A DNA stretch of 38,581 nucleotides from CAYYWP01 sp050176585 (GTDB lineage Bacteria; Desulfobacterota; Binatia; HRBIN30; CADEER01): contig JBFXHX010000035.1 of assembly GCA_050176585.1 (NCBI GenBank), positions 1 through 38,581 of the forward strand, read 5' to 3'. Below, piece after piece: positions 32,228 through 38,581 of the stretch (position 1 is its first letter; each line of letters opens with the position of its first letter). The notes below the pieces were generated by a model, which worked only from the letters and a program-made list of their open reading frames with translations, was not told the DNA's origin and did not search any database. A program made the position numbers and the translations under genes.

Positions 32228-32500
32228 AACCAGATGCCGTGTGCCGATCCCGAGACGAAGGAGATCGGGCGTTTCCTCGTCGGTCCCAAACAGTGCGAGA
32301 TCACTGGGGTGTTCGTCACCCCCGATGAGCGCACCATGTTCGTCGGCATCCAGCACCCCGGTGAGCGCCCGGATGGGCAACTCGGCAGCCCGGCCAACCC
32401 GACCGAGTTCAGCTCGTTCCCCGACGGTGCCGCGGGCGGACGGCCGCGCTCCGCGTGTATCGCGATCACGAAAGATGACGGCGGCCCGATTGGCAGCTGA
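32228..32500 (+). pseudogene. C-terminal remnant of a PhoX-family alkaline phosphatase
   Basis: The plus-strand frame reads ADPETKEIGRFLVGPKQCEITG, then RTMFVGIQHPGE and a final GGRPRSACIAITKDDGGPIGS with stop at 32498-32500. This is the last about 90 residues of PhoX-type (DUF839) phosphatases, whose C-terminus carries the TxxGxTMFxNIQHPGE and GGRPRS segments. The remaining about 500 residues, including the metal-site residues, are missing. PhoX genes are typical Pho-regulon members. Confidence 0.8.
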
Positions 32501-32554
32501 TCGGTTCGCGCGGCCGTCCGGAACCCGGCGTCGAGGCGCGCCAGGTGCACCACG

Positions 32555-33205
32555 TCACCACACGCCGGGCACAAACCGATACCGCACCCGCGCCATGTAA
32601 TCCGCGCAGCCCGGTAGGTCTCGCTCGAGGAGGCGCTCCTCGAACACGGCGCGCGTCGCCATGCCGACGATCATGAGAGGCACGGCCAACCGGCCAGACA
32701 AAGAGCCCAGCAGCAATGGCGTTCCGATGAGATACAGCTCCGCCGCTCAATACATAGGATGGCGCACGAGGGCATAGGATCCCGTGTCGATCACGCGGTG
32801 CGCGCGCTCCGCCTGAACGCGGACCACCGGCGCGGCGAAGGTGTTTTCGCGGAACACCAGGATGGTGGCCAAATACCCGGTGACCACCAAGGTTGCGCCG
32901 ACGGCGTTGATTGAGGGCGGGACATCTGACGCGTGCCACCGCTGTGCGTCGAGCCCCATCAGCACGAGCCAGCCGCACCAGACGACGATGAACGTGACGA
33001 GAAATACTCCATCCCACTTCGGCTGGCCGCGCTGCACCAGCGGCCCCAGCCTGGCTGCGAGCAGGGCAGGATTGCGGCGTAGCNNNNNNNNNNNNNNNNN
33101 NNNNNNNNNNNNNNNNNNNNNNNNNNNNNNNNNNNNNNNNNNNNNNNNNNNNNNNNNNNNNNNNNNNNNNNNNNNNNNNNNNNCCTTACCTGCGAGTTGT
33201 CCCAT
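32555..33205 (-). pseudogene. Isoprenylcysteine carboxyl-methyltransferase-family membrane protein, frameshifted and interrupted by an assembly gap
   Basis: Minus strand. The ATG at 33205 (MGQLAGK) enters the N gap. Beyond it LRRNPALLAARLGPLVQRGQ, then hydrophobic FLVTFIVVWCGWLVLMG and ATLVVTGYLATILVFREN, leads to VIDTGSYALVRHPMY, the ICMT-family motif. A stop follows immediately at HPMY, but one base over the frame continues with AELYLIGTPLLLGSLSGRL, then RAVFEERLLERDLPGCADYM and RYRFVPGVW to a stop at 32555-32557, as expected for the family. So one indel near 32750 splits the gene. Such proteins methylate small molecules or proteins using SAM; the substrate is unknown. Because of the draft state, the indel may be an error. 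Confidence 0.75.
33084..33183. other. Assembly gap (100 N)
   Basis: Exactly 100 N, a scaffolding placeholder; the true length is unknown. It interrupts the N-terminal coding region of the ICMT-like gene. Confidence 1.
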
Positions 33206-33377
33206 AACGCCCCGTCAGAACGCGCATCATAGGCTTTCAGTTCGGCGCCTCACTGACCTCAGCCCCGCGATCCAGAATGTGTGATCGCAACGACACGAGG
33301 TGTTGCGCGCGCCAGCCGAACCCGACATTTCGATTGAATCGAGTTGCCGTGACATGTCGGCTGCCCGCGAGCCGCCA

Positions 33378-35075
33378 TCAGACTGTCCGGTGGCCAGCCA
33401 CCATGCGTGGCTCCATGCCTGCCTCGCCCAGAAACGCGTGCAGGGTCGCGACGACCTGCGCGCCTTCTCCCACTGCGGCGGCGACTCGCTTGACCGATCC
33501 CGCTCGCACATCGCCGATCGCGAACACGCCCTCATGACTCGCTTCGAGCGGCCGGCGGCCGCTTCCAAAGTCCGCGCCCGCCAATATGAAGCCCTTGCCG
33601 TCGAGCGCGACGTCGGAGCGCGCGACCCAATCCGTGTTCGGGTCGGCGCCGATGAATGAGAACAGATGCCGAATCGGCCGCCGCGTCTCCTCGCCGGTCG
33701 ACTGGTCGCGCCAGCGGATCGCGGTCAGCATAGGGTCGCGTCCTTCCAGCGCGGACACCTCTGCCCGCAGCCGCACCTCGACGTTGGGAAGCGCCGCGAT
33801 ACGCTGGATGAGATAGTGCGACATGCTGGCGGCCAGGCCGGCTCCGCGCACGAGCAGCCAGACCTTTTCCGCCTGAGTGGCGAGATACACCACCGCCTGG
33901 CCGGCTGAGTTTCCGCCGCCCACCACGGCGATTTCCTGGCTGGCGCAGAGTTTCCCTTCCACCGGAGATACCCAATAGTGCACGGAAGCGGCCTCGAAGG
34001 CCTCGAGATTGGCGACCGCGAGTCGGCGGTAGCGGACGCCGGTGGCAATCACCAGCGCACGCGCGTGCACCGGCTCGTCACTGGCCAGCGTCAGCTGAAA
34101 TCGCGCGGCGTCCCCACGGGGGCTGCATTGCATGCGCACGACCTCGGCGGGAATCGCCATTTCGGCGCCGAACTTCTGCGCTTGCGTGTACGCGCGGCCC
34201 ATCAACGCCATCCCGGTGATTCCCGTGGGAAAGCCGAGATAGTTCTCGATCCGCATCGACGCGCCCGCTTGACCGCCGAAGGCGCGACGGTCGAGTACGA
34301 TCACGGACAGTCCCTCGGACGCCGCATACACGGCGGTGGCCAGTCCGGCGGGTCCGGCGCCGATGATGGCGACGTCGTGAATCTTGGTCGCATCGATGCG
34401 TCGGGCAAACCCAATGCACCGCGCGAGCTGGTATTCGCTGGGCTTCCGCAGCAGCTGCCCGTTCGGGCAGAGCACGATCGGCAGCTCCCATGGCGCGACG
34501 TGAAAGCGCTGGATCAGCGTCGTCGCACAGGAGTCGGCGTCGGGATCGAGCACGTGGTGCGGCTGCCCGTTGCGCCGCAGAAAATCGACGAGGTGCAGCA
34601 CATCGCCGTGTCCAACACGGCCGACGATCACCGGGCCGGCGACGCCGCTTTCGATCAGGCCGGCGCGGCGGAGAATGAGCGCGCGCATGATGCGCTCGCC
34701 CACCTCGGCGTCGGTGACCAAGACGTCACGCAGCTTTGGCGATGGAACGAAGAGCACCTCCACGTCCGTGCTCGCCTGCGCGTCGACAAATGACGGCTGG
34801 CCCGACAGCTGTGCGAGCTCGCCCATCAACGAGCCCGGCCCGTGCGTGACGATCGGCTCCTCCTGTCCGAACGGGTCGCGCTGCGTCACCGCGACCTCAC
34901 CGTTCAGCACCACGAACATGCCTGGGCTGACCTCGCCCGTCTTGAGCAGCCGCTCCCCGCTGCCGAACGTTCGCAACTCACCGAAGCGGCGCAGCCGTTC
35001 GATCTCCGCCATCTCGAAGATGGGGAACATCTGCGCGTATCGGGTCTCGATGATGCGACGCGGCGGTTCAGCCAT
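33378..35075 (-). CDS. cNMP-binding domain fused to thioredoxin-reductase-like FAD/NAD oxidoreductase
   Basis: 565 residues from the ATG at 35075. Residues about 12-135 form a cyclic-nucleotide-binding beta barrel (GSGERLLKTGEVSPGMFVVLNGEV, PGSLMGELAQLSGQPSFVDA). A linker (about 145-225) with PIVLCPNGQLLRKPSEYQLA resembles the thioredoxin-like spacer of this family. The oxidoreductase has the FAD loop GAGPAG (239-244), FGGQAGASMRIENYLGFPTG, the NAD loop VVGGGNSAGQA and the final GVFAIGDVRAGSVKRVAAAVGEG. The redox CxxC of true thioredoxin reductase is absent; HYWVSPVEGKLC stands in that place. The protein therefore probably does not reduce thioredoxin. It may respond to cyclic nucleotides. The 5' side borders an assembly gap 20 bp upstream, so an earlier start cannot be excluded. 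Confidence 0.88.
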   Translation of the reverse strand: MAEPPRRIIETRYAQMFPIFEMAEIERLRRFGELRTFGSGERLLKTGEVSPGMFVVLNGEVAVTQRDPFGQEEPIVTHGPGSLMGELAQLSGQPSFVDAQASTDVEVLFVPSPKLRDVLVTDAEVGERIMRALILRRAGLIESGVAGPVIVGRVGHGDVLHLVDFLRRNGQPHHVLDPDADSCATTLIQRFHVAPWELPIVLCPNGQLLRKPSEYQLARCIGFARRIDATKIHDVAIIGAGPAGLATAVYAASEGLSVIVLDRRAFGGQAGASMRIENYLGFPTGITGMALMGRAYTQAQKFGAEMAIPAEVVRMQCSPRGDAARFQLTLASDEPVHARALVIATGVRYRRLAVANLEAFEAASVHYWVSPVEGKLCASQEIAVVGGGNSAGQAVVYLATQAEKVWLLVRGAGLAASMSHYLIQRIAALPNVEVRLRAEVSALEGRDPMLTAIRWRDQSTGEETRRPIRHLFSFIGADPNTDWVARSDVALDGKGFILAGADFGSGRRPLEASHEGVFAIGDVRAGSVKRVAAAVGEGAQVVATLHAFLGEAGMEPRMVAGHRTV

Positions 35076-35095
35076 GCTCGATCGCGTGCACAGAC

Positions 35096-35195
35096 NNNNN
35101 NNNNNNNNNNNNNNNNNNNNNNNNNNNNNNNNNNNNNNNNNNNNNNNNNNNNNNNNNNNNNNNNNNNNNNNNNNNNNNNNNNNNNNNNNNNNNNN
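35096..35195. other. Assembly gap (100 N)
   Basis: Exactly 100 N, a scaffolding placeholder of unknown true length, 20 bp before the start of the cNMP/oxidoreductase gene. Confidence 1.
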
Positions 35196-35435
35196 CGGGC
35201 TCGCAGTGCTTGGCCGCGCGCGGGCGTTCGAGCTCAACCGCAACGCTGCGCGGCGGTGTTTCGCGACGGGGCGTCCCCAGTACGCGAGCTCAGGCGGCGC
35301 GCTCACGGACCCTGATCTATTACGCGAGCTCGCAGGCTGCTTTTTTTGGGAGTGGCTGGGCAGCCGCAGCGGAGCGGCCGGGGACGACGATCAGCTAATA
35401 CCAGGAACACGTTCCACACGAAGCAGGGTACGGGA
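35196..35435. other. Non-coding interval with an 11-bp direct repeat beside the assembly gap
   Basis: No gene recognised. TACGCGAGCTC occurs at 35281-35291 and again at 35321-35331; the second copy continues as the palindrome GCGAGCTCGC. A T7 run at 35341-35347 follows GCAGGCTGC and could be a terminator tail on the plus strand, but the stem is weak. Confidence 0.4.
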
Positions 35436-35940
35436 ATGGCATACGTGACCGTAGAAAAGAGAACGATGCGAAGGTCGAGCTATTGGGGCACTGGGCAGCC
35501 GGTCGTCTTCAGTCATGGCTGGGCGCCGCTCGAGCGGTTCGACGAGATCCGGGCTGCGCTGCGCGCGGATCGCGCGCAGTTCTGGAAGGATTTGAGCCTG
35601 CCGTTTTACGGCTACAAGGGCCCGGCGCGTAGATCTCAGAGGGAGTTCGCGAAGGGTTTTGGCTGCAGGGGATGATGTGCGGATTCCCGGCCGCGTATTT
35701 CTACGTCAAGGCGGTTTCGGAACCGGATCAGACCGGCGATCTGAAGGCGTTCGACGTGCCGACGCTCATCATGCGCGGTGACGACGATCAAATCGTGCCG
35801 ATCGCGGCTTCGGCGATGCGGTCGGCAAAGCTCGTCAAGAATGCACAATCAAAGGTCTATAAGGGCGCGCACCGCACGGTATGTGCACGACGCACGAGGA
35901 CCAGATCAATACCGATCTGCTCGCCTTTATCGAATCGTAA
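35436..35940 (+). pseudogene. Alpha/beta hydrolase (non-haem haloperoxidase/esterase type), internally deleted
   Basis: The ATG at 35436 opens MAYVTVEKRTM..YWGTGQPVVFSHGW, the start of a chloroperoxidase-like hydrolase. The next codons read FDEIRAALRADRAQFWKDL and PFYGYKGP, which in intact relatives lie about 120 residues later. The segment with the GHSxGGG nucleophile is deleted. A stop follows at 35673-35675. The rest is in other frames: MMCGFPAAYFYVKAVSEPDQT, FDVPTLIMRGDDDQIVPI (acid residue), then after another indel HGMCTTHEDQINTDLLAFIES with stop at 35938-35940. It lacks the nucleophile and cannot be active. Confidence 0.85.
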
Positions 35941-36112
35941 ATGGCGTACTGGAAAGGGCCCGTCGCGCCGCGGCGTGATGTGCGGAGAACACTGAATAAT
36001 CCTGCCGAAACACCCGGCAGTTGCAGGTCCTTCGCCGTCAGGGGCGACAGGCTATACAATCGACGTCCTTCGTCGTCGCGCCGGCCGCACGGGCTGGCGC
36101 ATGATGTGCGGA
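35673..36112 (+). repeat. Three copies of an 11-bp direct repeat TGATGTGCGGA
   Basis: Identical 11-mers lie at 35673-35683, 35976-35986 and 36102-36112, all on the plus strand. The first is inside the hydrolase remnant; the other two are in the 196-bp non-coding interval after it. That interval also has a small hairpin, CTGCCG (36002-36007) with CGGCAG (36015-36020). The repeats may mark sites of deletion or duplication by slipped recombination. No transposase or integrase is nearby. Confidence 0.5.
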
Positions 36113-36136
36113 ACCGGTGACCGGCCGGCCGCGCGC

Positions 36137-36691
36137 TCACCGCTGCTCGGAGGTGCTTCGACTCATGAGCTCGTTAGAGGGCAGGGAGGGATTGAGCACC
36201 TTGCGCGCAGTTTCCGCACCCGCGATCGGCAGGCGCGATGGATCGAGCAGCCCGAGCTGCACCAGCACCGACGCCTGGTCCCAGTAGATGCGCTCGCACG
36301 CGATTTTGTCGCCGCGGAGTTGGACGACGACCACGAACGGAACTTCCACCTGCCGTCCGGTCGGCGGTACGCCGGGCAGCATCCAGTCCATTTCGATGTC
36401 GTGCGTAAAGCGAAAGATCAGCTCGTCGATGATCCGCTCCTGACCGACGGTGCGCGAGACTAGTGTGACCGTGGTGTCTGCCGGCATGTGAACGAGAAAG
36501 TGCTCGGCATAAAATGCGCGCAGTTCCTCCCGACCGGAGCCACCGGTCATCACGGGCACGTGGTTCACGTAGGGGTCTTCCGTCATGGTCGCGAGCGTCG
36601 CGGTCGCATCACGGTCGACGAACTCGCCTGCGAGGTGTCGCTCCCATAGCGCGATCACCTGCTGGTCTGCCGACGAAAATTGATCATTCAC
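36137..36691 (-). CDS. SnoaL-like / NTF2-fold protein (ester-cyclase type)
   Basis: 184 residues from a GTG at 36691 with GGAGG 9 bases upstream. NTF2-like features include the N-terminal helix with VIALWERHLAGEFVDRD, TMTEDPYVNHVPVMTGG, YAEHFLVHMP and late strands VPFVVVVQLRGDKIACERIYWDQASVLVQLGLL, the usual ending of SnoaL-like proteins. Members isomerise or cyclise small carbonyl compounds or only bind ligands; the substrate is unknown. It is divergent from the SDR gene, with a 316-bp control region between them. Confidence 0.85.
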   Translation of the reverse strand: MNDQFSSADQQVIALWERHLAGEFVDRDATATLATMTEDPYVNHVPVMTGGSGREELRAFYAEHFLVHMPADTTVTLVSRTVGQERIIDELIFRFTHDIEMDWMLPGVPPTGRQVEVPFVVVVQLRGDKIACERIYWDQASVLVQLGLLDPSRLPIAGAETARKVLNPSLPSNELMSRSTSEQR

Positions 36692-37007
36692 GCTGTTATC
36701 CTCCTTCCGCGTGGAGCGGTCACACTCCCGCGTATGACGCTCGCGCGCTCACGCGATTCCCGTACACCGTTCGGAACGGTACCCGCAAAGGCAGGCTGGT
36801 TGGGAGCGGCGGTTCCGGAACTGAGACATCGAGCGGGATCGCGCGTTATGCGGACTCGCGCTTCGGTCTGCCGGCCGCCGCTCGTTCGCGGCGTGTGGTT
36901 CCGGAGGCCTCCATGACACGTATACCAGTGGACACGGACCATCGGCGGGGCCAGTCTCACGCCGGCGGACGCAACGGCGCTCGGCTGCGCAGTGAGGAAG
37001 AGAGCCC
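36692..37007. promoter_or_regulatory. Divergent control region with a 15-bp palindrome
   Basis: 316 bp between the SnoaL-like and SDR genes. At 36766-36780 the sequence ACCGTTC-G-GAACGGT is a perfect odd palindrome, the size expected of a dimeric repressor operator. It lies 75 bp upstream of the SnoaL-like start. No regulator gene is adjacent. Apart from Shine-Dalgarno sites (GGAGG for the SnoaL-like gene, GAGGAAGAGAG for the SDR), I see no other feature. Confidence 0.35.
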
Positions 37008-37778
37008 ATGAACCCATCTGCCGTTCTGATTACGGGTGCGCTGACCGGCATCGGGCGCGCAACGGCGTTCACTTTTGCCCGCGAGGGCGCACGGGTCATG
37101 GTGTCGGGTCGTCACGATGACGAAGGTCGGCGCCTGGTCGCCGAGCTGCGTCAGCTGGGCGCTGAGGCCGAGTTCTTTCGCGCCGATGTGCGCCGCGAAG
37201 CCGACGTGTGCAGCTTGGTCGACGCGACCGTCGCCCGCTTCGGCCGGCTCGACGCGGCCGTGAACAACGCGGGGACCGAAGGCACGCTCGGGCCGGTGAC
37301 GGAGCAAACGGCCGAGACCTATAACACCATCTTCGAGACCAACGTGCTCGGCACATTGCTCGGCCTGAAGCACGAGCTGCGGGTGATGCTCGCACAGGGA
37401 TGCGGCAGTATCGTGAACCTGTCCTCGATCGTCGCCCGCACCGGCGCGCCCGGCGCGGCCGTCTACGCAGCGAGCAAGCTTGCTGTCGAAGGGCTCACGA
37501 AGTCGGCGGCAATTGAAGTGGGAGGCCGGGGCGTGCGGGTGAACGCCGTCGCGCCTGGTCCCATCCAGACGGGGATGCTCGAGCGGGTCACAGGGACGCC
37601 GGAAAGGAAGGCCGCCTTCGCGGCGACGGTTTCCCTCCATCGACTCGGTACGCCGGACGAGATCGCCGAGGCCATTTTCTTTCTCACCTCTGACAAGGCC
37701 GCGTTCATTACCGGCGCCATCCTTGCCGCCGACGGGGGAAGGGGATCCGTCCAGGACGGTCCGCACACTGGCGGATGA
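37008..37778 (+). CDS. Short-chain dehydrogenase/reductase
   Basis: 256 residues, classical SDR. The cofactor loop TGALTGIG is residues 9-16, followed by SGRHDDE (its Arg fits NADP preference), DVRRE, and NNAG near 86-89. The catalytic Ser140-Tyr153-Lys157 triad is in VNLSSIVARTG and YAASK. The ending FITGAILAADGGRGSVQ is typical. The substrate is unknown. It is followed after 30 bp by the remnant of a zinc alcohol dehydrogenase, so the two may once have formed an operon. Confidence 0.92.
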   Translation: MNPSAVLITGALTGIGRATAFTFAREGARVMVSGRHDDEGRRLVAELRQLGAEAEFFRADVRREADVCSLVDATVARFGRLDAAVNNAGTEGTLGPVTEQTAETYNTIFETNVLGTLLGLKHELRVMLAQGCGSIVNLSSIVARTGAPGAAVYAASKLAVEGLTKSAAIEVGGRGVRVNAVAPGPIQTGMLERVTGTPERKAAFAATVSLHRLGTPDEIAEAIFFLTSDKAAFITGAILAADGGRGSVQDGPHTGG

Positions 37779-37808
37779 ATAACGAAGGCCCGTGAAGGGA
37801 GAACAGCG

Positions 37809-38328
37809 CAGGGTGTGCGGCGTCAGCTACGACGGAGGCTGCACGGAATCATGCTCGCACCGGTAGAGGCGCTGGCCCGCGTCCCGCAATCGCTGGATGC
37901 CCCCGAGGCGGCGCCGTTGACGTGTGCCGGCGTCATGACGTTCAATGCCTTGCGCCACAGGCGCGCTGCAGAGCGAGCTCGTCGCCGTGCAAGACATCGG
38001 CGGGCTGCGTCACCGCGCCATCCAGTTTGCGAAAAAGTTCGGTACAGAGTCGCCGCCATCGGCCGGGCTCGGAAAGCGCTGCGCTCAAGAGGACGCTCCC
38101 CGCGGAGTGTATATCGGGAGCTCCGCAACCGGACCGGCCGCGGAGCTCCCGAGACTCGGCCAGGGATCGCCGTTCGGCATCCCGACCGACTCCGAGGGTA
38201 TGCGGCGGTTTACCGAGCTGACGGGCGTACGCCCGATAATTGAAAACATACCCGCGCGCCGAAGTCGCCGAAGCCTACGCTCGCATGCTAGCGGGAAAGC
38301 CCAATTCCGCGTCTTGCTGACCACGTGA
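37809..38328 (+). pseudogene. Zinc-dependent alcohol dehydrogenase remnant
   Basis: Pieces of a medium-chain dehydrogenase lie in order but in different frames: MLAPVEALARVPQSLDAPEAAPLTCAGVMTFNALRH, then ALQSELVAVQDIGG and AIQFAKKFG (cofactor loop, its GIGGLGH altered to DIGGLRH), YRVAAIGR, VYIGSSATGPAAEL, and the C-terminal TELTGVRPIIEN, AEVAEAYARMLAGK and FRVLLTT with stop at 38326-38328. About half of the usual 1-kb gene is present. The N-terminal zinc-binding part and a middle block are missing, and at least four frame changes are needed. Confidence 0.85.
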
Positions 38329-38488
38329 TCGCTGGCGAGTCCGCGCCCGCGGAGGTCCTGCTAGTGCAGCCGCCACAGAGCCGGCGCCTACACTAGGAAA
38401 GGGGTACCACGCGTGGCCCTGTTGGCCGCATCGCGCCTGGCGCGCTTGGGTTGGCCGGCCGGACTGCCATCGAAGGGGACCACGCGCG

Positions 38489-38515
38489 CGGGGCGGGTAG
38501 GCCGAACCCGCCCCG
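38489..38515. terminator. Strong GC hairpin near the right edge
   Basis: CGGGGCGGGT (38489-38498) pairs perfectly with ACCCGCCCCG (38506-38515), 10 bp with a 7-base loop, followed on the plus strand by ATTGTTCT. It may be a terminator. The 38329-38581 interval holds no other feature I can recognise. Confidence 0.4.
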
Positions 38516-38581
38516 ATTGTTCTGCCGCTCACGGCACGCGGACCGCGCACGTGCAGCCGTCGATCGGGCCCGCGCCGCCGG

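Noticed and set aside
29382..38581. An insertion sequence, prophage or genomic-island border to explain the mosaic region
   Set aside because: No transposase, integrase, tRNA attachment site or long inverted repeats were found; at most short direct repeats.

Overview
The window is a GC-rich (about two-thirds G+C) bacterial chromosome segment. Dense, often overlapping genes, a long-form Pst phosphate transporter (PstC 750 aa, PstA 545 aa), an OprO/OprP-type porin remnant and a SixA-like phosphatase point to a proteobacterium, most likely an uncultivated gammaproteobacterium. Two runs of exactly 100 N (33084-33183, 35096-35195) show that it is a draft scaffold, probably from a metagenome. I saw no tRNA, rRNA, CRISPR array, integrase or transposase.

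Layout. 1-5.6 kb: 5'-truncated P1-family peptidase, then an OPT-family transporter and lysA (minus strand), with rsmI and a small unknown gene on the plus strand. 5.6-9.4 kb: minus-strand glgC-glgA-rsmH; the 16S rRNA methyltransferases RsmI and RsmH converge on one intergenic hairpin. 9.5-15.5 kb: a minus-strand phosphate/polyphosphate block of ppx, two tandem thymidylate-kinase-like genes, a CYTH-CHAD protein and sixA. 15.5-25.3 kb: a divergent regulatory region with a candidate Pho box and two strong hairpins, a decayed phosphate-selective porin, then pstS-pstC-pstA-pstB-phoU-phoB-phoR as one tight operon. 25.4-29.4 kb: a CsbD-like protein, a YciI/DGPF protein with a frameshifted ECF42-type sigma factor, and a BNR beta-propeller protein overlapping a MoaD/ThiS-like ubiquitin-fold protein. 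29.4-38.6 kb: an accessory stretch in which intact genes (GH15 glucoamylase-like, cNMP-binding/thioredoxin-reductase-like, SnoaL-like, SDR) alternate with broken ones (Dps, aldo/keto reductase, outer-membrane efflux factor, PhoX, isoprenylcysteine-methyltransferase-like, alpha/beta hydrolase, zinc alcohol dehydrogenase).

Functional picture. The centre is a phosphate-homeostasis island. PhoR/PhoB with PhoU and PstSCAB sense and import phosphate, while the divergent block degrades (Ppx) and probably binds (CHAD) polyphosphate and carries two P-loop kinases of unknown substrate. A phoX remnant further right is another Pho-type gene. Glycogen synthesis genes lie beside this block. The most notable points are the tandem kinases, one with Arg in place of the Walker A Lys and both lacking the dTMP-kinase EPGG segment; the porin pseudogene between the Pho-box region and pstS; the beta-propeller/ubiquitin-fold pair; and the mosaic of gene fragments on the right. 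All family assignments come from reading motifs by eye; no database search was run.
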